Shown piece after piece: positions 1 through 4,964 of a DNA stretch of 5,496 nt. The position numbers and the translations under genes were made by a program. Source of the DNA: Candidatus Izemoplasmatales bacterium (lineage in GTDB: Bacteria > Bacillota_I > Bacilli_A > Izemoplasmatales > Hujiaoplasmataceae); the NCBI GenBank assembly GCA_028702245.1, contig JAQVPE010000073.1:1-5496 (forward strand). Direction: 5' to 3'. The notes under the pieces are model-generated. The model ran no database searches. It worked only from the letters and a program-made list of their open reading frames with translations, and was not told the origin of the DNA. The number at the start of each line of letters is the position of its first letter. Positions within the stretch are counted from its first letter, which is position 1.

Positions 1-1130
1 AAATATACAGGGCAAACATCGGCGCAACGACCACAACCGAGACACTCGGGGTGTATCGTTTCGGGCGGAGTCGGAATAACGACTACCGCGTTAAGCGTAT
101 CGCTGACAACGAGTTCATCAATCAAAATCGCTTTTCCTGTCATCGGACCGCCGGCGATATACCAGGCATTTTTGGGATCAAGCCCCTCCTGATATCCCCC
201 GCACATCTCAACAAGTTCTTGAACCTTGGTGCCGATTGGAACATAGAAATTCCGAGGACTTTTAATGCCCTCACCACTGATAGTGATCACTCGGGCTACC
301 AATGGTATATTGTGTTCAACAGCATCAGCGAAGACCATGGCGGTTGCGGAGTTATTGACGATAACGCCAATTTCAGAAGGCAGTTTATTATAGGTTTTTT
401 TGGTCACTTGTTCAACGATATATTTTTCCCAGCCAGAGGGATAGATGTCTTTGATGGGCCGGAGTTTGATTGTAGGGTATTTGTCAAGCATCTGCTCGAG
501 AGCGGCCTTGATATTCTTATTGTACTCTTTATAAGCAATAAAGCCGTTTGCGGCTCCGGCAGCCTTCATGAAGTATTTCAGACCCTTCAACATCTTTTCA
601 GCATGCTGGTCAATCAATTGACAGTCGCAAGTCAGATAAGGTTCACACTCAACAGCGTTGATGATCACCGTATCGATCGGGCATTTAGTACAGTATTTGC
701 GGTATGTCGGAAAGCCGGCGCCGCCAAGGCCTACCAAGCCGGCCTGTTTCATTTTCTCAACGAGTTGCTCGCGCGTAAGACTATCAGGATCGACTTCCGG
801 TTTGATTGATGGATCTAGTCTGTTTTGGTTATCATTCTCGATTTCGATCGCTTCGACCATTCTTCCACTCGCATGCCAGACTTTCTTGATTGAAGTAACC
901 TTGCCGCTGATTGAGGCGTGGACCGGCATCTCGCCAAAGCCTTCCCTCAGGGCAACGACTTGGCCAAGGGCGACTATTTCTCCGGGTTCGACGATCCGCT
1001 TGAGCGGTGTTGTCTGTTGCACGAGCGGAATATAGACCGTCTTCGGATCAAGGTATTCCCTCAAAGGCATCTTTTTCGACAACTCTTTCATACCTTCGAT
1101 ATGAATGCCTTTTGCTTTCTGCAAAATCAT
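1..1130 (-). CDS. rnfC: RnfC-family electron transport subunit (C-terminal part outside window)
   Basis: RnfC is the peripheral NADH/FMN- and iron-sulfur-binding subunit of the membrane Rnf complex, which couples electron flow between ferredoxin and NAD to ion pumping. 376 codons are visible before the gene runs off the left edge. The N-terminal region (residues about 45-80) is a lipoyl-like barrel ending in PVHASISGKV. The Rossmann-like nucleotide/FMN site shows GLGGAGFPTY at 134-143 and NAVECEPYLTCD at 158-169; a YPSGWEK segment follows at 230-236. The last visible residues form a 4Fe-4S motif, C363, C366, C369 and C373-P374. Family members are usually about 440 residues with two such clusters, so the second cluster should lie outside. 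The ATG at 1130 is supported by AAGGAGG nine bases upstream and by a promoter. RnfC-like PrdC of proline reductase systems shares this fold, so the exact partner is open. The neighbours expected in an rnf operon (rnfDGEAB) would be to the left. Confidence 0.9.
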   Translation of the reverse strand, partial: MILQKAKGIHIEGMKELSKKMPLREYLDPKTVYIPLVQQTTPLKRIVEPGEIVALGQVVALREGFGEMPVHASISGKVTSIKKVWHASGRMVEAIEIENDNQNRLDPSIKPEVDPDSLTREQLVEKMKQAGLVGLGGAGFPTYRKYCTKCPIDTVIINAVECEPYLTCDCQLIDQHAEKMLKGLKYFMKAAGAANGFIAYKEYNKNIKAALEQMLDKYPTIKLRPIKDIYPSGWEKYIVEQVTKKTYNKLPSEIGVIVNNSATAMVFADAVEHNIPLVARVITISGEGIKSPRNFYVPIGTKVQELVEMCGGYQEGLDPKNAWYIAGGPMTGKAILIDELVVSDTLNAVVVIPTPPETIHPECLGCGRCADVCPVY

Positions 1131-1139
1131 ATATTGAAG

Positions 1140-1146
1140 CCTCCTT
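1140..1146 (-). promoter_or_regulatory. Ribosome binding site of rnfC
   Basis: The minus strand reads AAGGAGG, a near-perfect Shine-Dalgarno sequence, nine bases before the ATG at 1130. It fixes the start of the RnfC-family gene, which has no long upstream in-frame extension that would compete. Confidence 0.85.
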
Positions 1147-1168
1147 AATCATCTCAATGGATTGCTCT

Positions 1169-1187
1169 TAATGTCCAAAAGACATTA
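1169..1187. repeat. Inverted repeat over the rnfC promoter, possible operator
   Basis: TAATGTC and GACATTA form a perfect 7-base inverted repeat separated by five bases. The right arm (1181-1187) overlaps the -10 hexamer at 1184-1189, and the centre lies near the predicted transcription start (about 1177). Because part of it is upstream of the start, it cannot fully form as an RNA hairpin, so a DNA operator for a dimeric regulator is the more natural reading. It does not look like the Rex box (TTGTGAA or TTGTTAA arms). The regulator is unknown. Confidence 0.45.
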
Positions 1188-1212
1188 TATCATATCATCT
1201 TGGAAATGGCAT
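1184..1212 (-). promoter_or_regulatory. Extended -10 promoter of rnfC
   Basis: On the minus strand there is a consensus TATAAT (1184-1189) preceded by TGA, giving the TGnTATAAT extended -10. Seventeen bases upstream lies ATGCCA (1207-1212), matching four of six positions of the TTGACA -35. The predicted start near 1177 leaves a leader of about 47 bases before the ATG. The 157-base gap between the Nudix gene and rnfC contains this promoter, the inverted repeat and the ribosome site. A perfect TTGACA also occurs further upstream (1256-1261) but has only a poor -10 partner. Confidence 0.7.
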
Positions 1213-1287
1213 CCATATTTTGGTCAGTATCAATGCAAGCATTTACATCTTAATATGTCAAAAATTAAAGAAGTCTCTTATCTTAGA

Positions 1288-1818
1288 TCAGCGAATATTC
1301 GTCTTCTTTTTCGCTATTTCTTCTTCAAGGATTTTCAAAACCAGCGTGTCCCGCTCTTTCCAGGGAATGTGGCCGTTTTTGGGAATGTTCTCATTATTCC
1401 GGATTGCTTCGCCAATAGTGGTGAACAACGGTTCATACCCGTATTCCCTTTCATAATCGTCCAAAGCCAGTTCGCCTTGCGGCCCTTCTATTTCACAAAA
1501 ATAGTAAAACGATTCCTGGCAAAAGATGGCATACTTTCCCTCGATATCGCGACCGAGTTCCTGAACTGAACCAAAAGGGGTTATCTTTGAATTGAGCAGA
1601 TATCCGGTTTCTTCCTTCACTTCGCGATAAAGCGCTTGGTAAGGAGTTTCTCCCCGGTTGACGCCGCCTCCGGGAAATTTCAGATCGCCAAATTTTCTGC
1701 TTTGAACTAGCAAAAGCCTGCCTTCGTAAAAAATGATTGCCCGGCAAGCTTGTCTTTTGATCATAGTGCCTTTTAAATCAAGATTATGATCGCGATTTAT
1801 TGTGAAAAGTCTTTTCAT
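1288..1818 (-). CDS. Nudix hydrolase
   Basis: Nudix enzymes hydrolyse nucleoside diphosphates linked to another moiety, such as damaged dNTPs, ADP-ribose or nucleotide sugars, using Mg bound by the Nudix box. The 176-residue product has a complete box at 51-73 that fits G-x5-E-x7-REUxEExGU, with G51, E57, R65, E66, E69, E70 and G72, preceded by KFPGG. No substrate-specificity motif is recognisable, so the substrate stays open. The ATG overlaps the threonine aldolase stop as ATGA. There is no good Shine-Dalgarno sequence in front of it, so translation probably depends on coupling. An internal ATG at codon 19 (1764) is an alternative, but the longer N-terminus places residues before RAIIFYEGRLLLVQS as in related Nudix proteins, so I prefer 1818. 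It is the last gene of the three-gene operon and ends in TGA. Confidence 0.92.
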   Translation of the reverse strand: MKRLFTINRDHNLDLKGTMIKRQACRAIIFYEGRLLLVQSRKFGDLKFPGGGVNRGETPYQALYREVKEETGYLLNSKITPFGSVQELGRDIEGKYAIFCQESFYYFCEIEGPQGELALDDYEREYGYEPLFTTIGEAIRNNENIPKNGHIPWKERDTLVLKILEEEIAKKKTNIR

Positions 1819-2831
1819 CTATTGAAGTAATCGTCAACGAGTTTGACGGCCGTTTCAATATCATTACGATCAATGTCGTTATGAGTCACAAAACGAAACA
1901 CACCTTCGTAGGGAAGGATTTTGACTCCGTTTTGATACAGGAATCGATCGAGATAATGTTTTCTTTCATCAGCGATATCAAAAAAGACCATATTGATGTC
2001 GCGTTGGCTTTCGTCGATAACGATACCGGGAATCTTTCTTAACAAAGTGGCAAGATAACGGGCATTTTCATGATCTTCTTCAAGCCTTAAAGACATTTGG
2101 CTCAAACTGACGATGCCGCAGGCTGCCAAGATTCCGGTTTGACGCATGCCGCCACCCATCAGCTTTCGTTTATGGCGAGCTTGTTCAATGAATGTTTTAC
2201 TGCCAACTAGCATCGTTCCGATCGGTGAGGCCAACCCTTTTGACAAGCACACGCTGATTGAATCGGCATACTTGCCGATCTCGCTCACATCCGTTTTTAA
2301 GGAGACTGCAGCGTTGAAGATTCTGGCTCCGTCTAGATGCACCGGCAAGTTGTGTTTTCTTGCAATTTCGGATACCGCTTTTATATACTCCAAGGGCAAG
2401 ACGCTTCCGCCAAAAGCGGTTTCAAGACAAATTAGGGCGGTTCTTGTCGTTGAGACCGATTGAACTTTGATCGCTTTTTCTAGATCATCAAGATTCCAGA
2501 TGCCATTTTTCCCTGGCAACATAAATAATTGGACACCGGCAATCACCGCCGAAGCTCCCGATTCATGCTGGACAATATGGGCATTTTGATCGAGAATGAC
2601 TTCTTCTCCCTGACGACAATGCGTGAATAATGCCAACTGATTCGAAAACGTGCCCGAGGGCACAAACAAGGAGGCTTCTTTCTTGAACATTTGAGCGCAA
2701 AGGGCTTCCAGTTCGTTTGTTGTCGGGTCATCAGAAAAGACATCGTCGCCGACTTGTGCTTTCAGCATCGCCTCATACATTGCTTTCGTCGGTTTCGTGA
2801 CAGTATCGCTCCTTAAGTCAATATACTTCAT
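1815..2831 (-). CDS. ltaE: Low-specificity L-threonine aldolase
   Basis: This PLP enzyme of the fold-type I family cleaves L-threonine or L-allo-threonine to glycine and acetaldehyde in the cytoplasm. The 338 residues match the usual family length. The N-terminus IDLRSDTVTKPT (4-15) is characteristic. Other family positions are VGDDVFSDDPT (27-37), H85 where the cofactor-stacking histidine is expected, D167 and R170 in HLDGAR for the pyridine nitrogen and substrate carboxylate side, K198 in CLSKGL as the Schiff-base lysine, GGGMRQ (226-231), and R313 in FRFVTH for substrate carboxylate binding. All expected catalytic positions are present, so it should be active. An AGGAG ribosome site lies seven bases upstream, within the last codons of the chorismate mutase gene, and the start overlaps that gene's stop as ATGA. 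The stop overlaps the Nudix start in the same way. The precise stereospecificity (L versus L-allo) cannot be read from sequence. The ltaE symbol follows family usage. Confidence 0.95.
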   Translation of the reverse strand: MKYIDLRSDTVTKPTKAMYEAMLKAQVGDDVFSDDPTTNELEALCAQMFKKEASLFVPSGTFSNQLALFTHCRQGEEVILDQNAHIVQHESGASAVIAGVQLFMLPGKNGIWNLDDLEKAIKVQSVSTTRTALICLETAFGGSVLPLEYIKAVSEIARKHNLPVHLDGARIFNAAVSLKTDVSEIGKYADSISVCLSKGLASPIGTMLVGSKTFIEQARHKRKLMGGGMRQTGILAACGIVSLSQMSLRLEEDHENARYLATLLRKIPGIVIDESQRDINMVFFDIADERKHYLDRFLYQNGVKILPYEGVFRFVTHNDIDRNDIETAVKLVDDYFNR

Positions 2832-3109
2832 AAAGTGCTCCTCAAAATCAACTGTTTTTGATACTCCTTTGATACGCGAAGAATTACATCCAAAACCTCT
2901 TTGTAGTAAGGTTTATATTCGTCATTACTGCAATTTCCGAGGTTCTTGTTCACAACTTCGTCTTCTCGGTTCTGGTCATAGACGATCATGTCTTTCGCCA
3001 TCTTGTAATCGGCAATTTTGCTAACAATAGCCATTCTTTCTGAAAACAACGCTAGCATTTCTTGGTCGATCCTATCGATTTCCTCTCGGAAAGTTTGAAG
3101 CTCGTCCAC
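2828..3109 (-). CDS. aroQ: Stand-alone chorismate mutase, AroQ type
   Basis: Chorismate mutase converts chorismate to prephenate, the entry step to phenylalanine and tyrosine. The 93-residue all-helical protein has the size of a single AroQ (CM_2) domain. Compared with the E. coli P-protein mutase domain, all eight active-site residues have counterparts: R8, R25, K36, D45, R48, E49, S80 and Q84 (E. coli R11, R28, K39, D48, R51, E52, S84, Q88). No prephenate dehydratase, dehydrogenase or DAHP synthase domain is fused to it. I start it at GTG 3109, because AGGAGGG sits six bases upstream; a longer reading from TTG 3133 would begin at the predicted transcription start. The last codons also encode the ribosome site of the threonine aldolase gene, and the TGA overlaps its ATG. 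The amino-acid context with threonine aldolase is suggestive but not a known pathway. The symbol is for the fold class; aroH-type enzymes differ in fold. Confidence 0.92.
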   Translation of the reverse strand: MDELQTFREEIDRIDQEMLALFSERMAIVSKIADYKMAKDMIVYDQNREDEVVNKNLGNCSNDEYKPYYKEVLDVILRVSKEYQKQLILRSTL

Positions 3110-3115
3110 TCTTAT

Positions 3116-3122
3116 CCCTCCT
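3116..3122 (-). promoter_or_regulatory. Ribosome binding site that sets the chorismate mutase start
   Basis: The minus strand reads AGGAGGG, six bases before the GTG at 3107-3109. This spacing is near ideal. It lies inside the longer open frame that starts at TTG 3133, which argues that the extra eight residues (including GG encoded by the ribosome site itself) are not translated. Confidence 0.8.
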
Positions 3123-3138
3123 GTCATCTGCAAGTAGA

Positions 3139-3167
3139 ATTATATCATAATCCCGCCTTTCATGTAA
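3139..3167 (-). promoter_or_regulatory. Extended -10 promoter of the chorismate mutase operon
   Basis: A consensus TATAAT (3139-3144) is preceded by TGA, making an extended -10. The -35 position at 17-base spacing (3162-3167) reads TTACAT and is weak, which extended -10 promoters tolerate. Transcription should start near 3132, leaving a leader of about 23 bases before GTG 3109. Eleven bases including the -10 (TATGATATAAT) are identical to the rnfC promoter. Confidence 0.7.
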
Positions 3168-3214
3168 TCATCTCATTAAAACCATTAAGCAAATATACCC
3201 AACTGGCGGCGGCC

Positions 3215-3240
3215 AATAAAAAAACCTGATCGCTCAGGCT
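3215..3240 (-). terminator. Intrinsic terminator after trxB
   Basis: On the minus strand a hairpin forms between 3234-3240 and 3223-3229: seven pairs, including one G-T wobble, around a GCGA tetraloop, followed by seven T (3218-3224). The first arm contains the trxB stop codon (3234-3236), so the terminator starts inside the gene. It separates the thioredoxin block from the chorismate mutase operon, which then starts from its own promoter. Confidence 0.85.
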
Positions 3241-4100
3241 TTGATTTGTGTTTTTCCTTTGAGGTGCTTGTTGATGGCAATTGCCGCTTTTGCTCCGTCA
3301 TCAACCGCCTTGGCTATTTGCCTAAGACCGCCGATACAGTCTCCGCCCGCAAACAACCCGGGGATGTTAGTCATGAAATTCTCGTCCACGACGATGCTGT
3401 TGTTTTCTGTAAATGCGCCCATCCTGAGAGCGAAATCAGCTGCCGATGCCGTCCCCATGGCCACAAACAAAACATCGACCTCATGATCGCCATCAATGGT
3501 TTCAACCACTTTGAGAACGTCGTCGCCTTTGAGAGCTTTGATCTTCTCGGTGATCGTCTTGTGTTTGGTCACTTCTTTCCCCAAAGGCTCACCGTTTGTG
3601 AAAATGACGATATCCTTGGTGAAGTTTTCCAATACTTCTAGTTCTTCAAACATGAAATCGCCGGTACCGACGATGCCGATTCTCTTGTTTCGATACAAAA
3701 AGCCGTCGCAGACAGCACAATACGAGATCCCTTTCCCAATATATTCCTGAAAACCTTTGACTTTCAAGCCGGCTTTGTTCATCCCTGTCGCGAGCAAGAC
3801 CGCTTTTGCTTCGTGTTCGCTCTGATTGGTTTTGACTTTGAAACCGTCAAAAGCGTCAATGTTAAGCACTTCTTCGACCAAAACCGGGATCTCCAGCCTT
3901 TTCGCTTGGGCAATGCCCAATGCGAATAGATCGGATCCCGTTATCGGTTCTACGATTCCGTAATAATTCTCGATATGATCTGTATTTGCCAGTGTTCCTT
4001 GATCTTTCATAACGATGGCAACATCGAGTTTGAAGCGTTTCAAGTAGATGGCTGCGGATACCCCGGCAGGGCCGCCGCCAATCACGATCACATCGCGCAT
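3234..4100 (-). CDS. trxB: Thioredoxin reductase-like FAD flavoprotein with atypical pyridine nucleotide domain
   Basis: The family transfers electrons through FAD and a redox-active disulfide to thioredoxin. The 288-residue product (usual length about 310-320) has the N-terminal FAD motif GGGPAG (8-13), the disulfide C128-A-V-C131-D in SYCAVCDGFLYRNKR, and the C-terminal FAD motif GLFAGGDC (248-255). The second nucleotide-binding domain is odd. The usual GGGDSAxEE reads GTGDFMFEE (145-153), and the usual HRRxxxR, which grips the NADPH 2'-phosphate, is replaced by TNGEPLG at 168-174. NADPH use is therefore doubtful; NADH or ferredoxin is possible, as ferredoxin-dependent relatives without NADPH motifs are known in clostridia. 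The start lies one base after the trxA stop with no clear ribosome site, so translation is probably coupled. The partner is almost certainly the adjacent thioredoxin. It ends in TGA inside a terminator. The symbol is by family and neighbourhood; the donor is unproven. Confidence 0.88.
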   Translation of the reverse strand: MRDVIVIGGGPAGVSAAIYLKRFKLDVAIVMKDQGTLANTDHIENYYGIVEPITGSDLFALGIAQAKRLEIPVLVEEVLNIDAFDGFKVKTNQSEHEAKAVLLATGMNKAGLKVKGFQEYIGKGISYCAVCDGFLYRNKRIGIVGTGDFMFEELEVLENFTKDIVIFTNGEPLGKEVTKHKTITEKIKALKGDDVLKVVETIDGDHEVDVLFVAMGTASAADFALRMGAFTENNSIVVDENFMTNIPGLFAGGDCIGGLRQIAKAVDDGAKAAIAINKHLKGKTQIKA

Positions 4101-4101
4101 T

Positions 4102-4413
4102 TTATAGACCGAATGACTTCAGAAGATCCTCTTTGCGCATCAGTCCGACGACCTGTTTTGCGACTTGGCCGTTCTTGAAAAGCAAGATTGTGGGAATGCT
4201 GGAAATCCGGAACTGGTTGGCTAATTGACCTTCCTCGTCGACGTTGACTTTGCCGACTTTGACGCTACCTTCAAGATCTTTGGCGATTTCTTCGATAATG
4301 GGTGTTAGCATCAAGCAAGGGCGGCACCAGGCAGCCCAGAAATCGACGATCACAGGCACATTTGATTCTAAGACTTCACTTTTGAAATTTTCTTTTGTAA
4401 TTTTGATTGGCAT
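4102..4413 (-). CDS. trxA: Thioredoxin with WCRPC active site
   Basis: Thioredoxin is the small cytoplasmic dithiol carrier that reduces protein disulfides, ribonucleotide reductase and peroxiredoxins. The 103 residues are the normal single-domain length. Visible are VDFWAAWC with the buried aspartate D24, the active site C30-R31-P32-C33, K55 and D59 in the following strand, and the cis-proline P74 in SIPTILLF. No signal peptide is present. The active site is WCRPC instead of the usual WCGPC, with arginine replacing the glycine between the cysteines. The ATG at 4413 has GGAGG at 4422-4426, eight bases upstream. Seventy-one bases separate it from the upstream acetyltransferase stop; no convincing promoter or terminator is seen there, so it may be co-transcribed with that gene. 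It directly precedes the reductase, one base apart, forming a thioredoxin-reductase pair. It ends in TAA. Confidence 0.96.
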   Translation of the reverse strand: MPIKITKENFKSEVLESNVPVIVDFWAAWCRPCLMLTPIIEEIAKDLEGSVKVGKVNVDEEGQLANQFRISSIPTILLFKNGQVAKQVVGLMRKEDLLKSFGL

Positions 4414-4481
4414 AATAATTTCCTCCGTATTAAGTTTATCATTTACATTCTATCAAATTTGTTCATCTTACTCCATTAGAT

Positions 4482-4499
4482 TGCTCAAAGATGCTCAAA
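4482..4499. repeat. Short tandem direct repeat at the acetyltransferase stop
   Basis: The eight bases TGCTCAAA occur twice with a period of ten (4482-4489 and 4492-4499). On the minus strand they span the end of the acetyltransferase gene and its TGA. It may simply be a small duplication; no function is assigned. Confidence 0.4.
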
Positions 4500-4955
4500 A
4501 TCTTTTTCGTCGAGACGAAAGATTGTCCACTCTGACATCGGTTTGGCTCCAAGCGACAGATAAAAATCGATGGCCGGACGGTTCCAATTTAGACAAGACC
4601 ATTCCATTCTTCCGCAATTTTGCGCTTTTGCAAGCTTGATCAGATAAAAGATCAATTCTTTGCCATAGCCTTTGTGACGATATTCTTCCTTGACAAACAA
4701 ATCTTCAAGATAAAGGCCTTTTCTGCCTTTAAAAGTGGAAAAGCTGTAGTAATACAAGGCAAATCCAACTGGCGTGCCTTCAAAAAAAGCGATGATTGCC
4801 GCGGCATCATGATTGACAAACAAAGCTTCATGGATCAGTAACTCATCAGCTTCTACCAAATGCGACAGTTTTTCGTAGTGCGCTATTTGTTTAATAAAAT
4901 CGAGCACTAAGGCCGATTCTTCTCTTTTTGCCGGTCTTATAACCAACTCAGACAT
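4485..4955 (-). CDS. GNAT acetyltransferase, spermidine/diamine acetyltransferase-like
   Basis: GNAT enzymes move an acetyl group from acetyl-CoA to an amine. The 156-residue protein has the acetyl-CoA loop R93-x-x-G96-x-G98 (YRHKGYGKEL). It resembles the eukaryotic spermidine/spermine N1-acetyltransferase SAT1 along its length: VIRPA near the N-terminus, GFALYYY (64-70), LYLEDLFV (81-88) and WNRPAIDFY (124-132) followed by GA. E84 and Y132 align with catalytic-site E92 and Y140 of human SAT1. A polyamine, diamine or thialysine-like substrate is therefore plausible, but substrates vary widely in this family and it is inference. The ATG at 4955 has AGAGGG a few bases upstream, overlapping the region of the preceding stop (TAG at 4965-4967), so the two genes are nine bases apart and likely co-transcribed. 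It ends in TGA. Confidence 0.88.
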   Translation of the reverse strand: MSELVIRPAKREESALVLDFIKQIAHYEKLSHLVEADELLIHEALFVNHDAAAIIAFFEGTPVGFALYYYSFSTFKGRKGLYLEDLFVKEEYRHKGYGKELIFYLIKLAKAQNCGRMEWSCLNWNRPAIDFYLSLGAKPMSEWTIFRLDEKDFEHL

Positions 4956-4964
4956 CTTATCCCT

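Noticed and set aside
51..1148. Three plus-strand open frames of 252, 125 and 76 codons
   Set aside because: They lie opposite the RnfC-family gene, whose minus-strand frame carries clear family motifs; their translations show no recognisable domain and they have no ribosome sites.
1233..1261. Second rnfC promoter with a perfect TTGACA
   Set aside because: At 17-base spacing the -10 reads TTGCAT, only three of six consensus positions, whereas a much better promoter lies downstream.
1258..1309. Possible terminator after the Nudix gene
   Set aside because: A 7-base AAAGAAG/CTTCTTT stem followed by five T exists on the minus strand, but it is all A/T-rich, has a loop of about 29 bases and begins inside the coding region; too weak to call.
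1162..1569. Plus-strand open frames running through the gap and the Nudix gene
   Set aside because: They overlap the rnfC promoter and the Nudix coding region on the opposite strand, and look like random translations without a domain.
2543..2743. Extra minus-strand frame inside the threonine aldolase gene
   Set aside because: It overlaps a well-conserved gene in another frame and has no domain or ribosome site.
3201..3216. Second hairpin (GGC/GCC stem) just past the trxB terminator
   Set aside because: Six pairs around CGCC but without a T run on either strand, so it is not a second or opposite-strand terminator; probably chance.
4430..4460. Promoter directly upstream of trxA
   Set aside because: TTGATA could serve as a -35 but its partner at 17 bases is TTAATA, and the TAGAAT nearby has no -35; neither pair is convincing.
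3975..4639. Plus-strand frames opposite trxB, trxA and the acetyltransferase
   Set aside because: They are antisense to three genes with intact catalytic motifs and show no family features.
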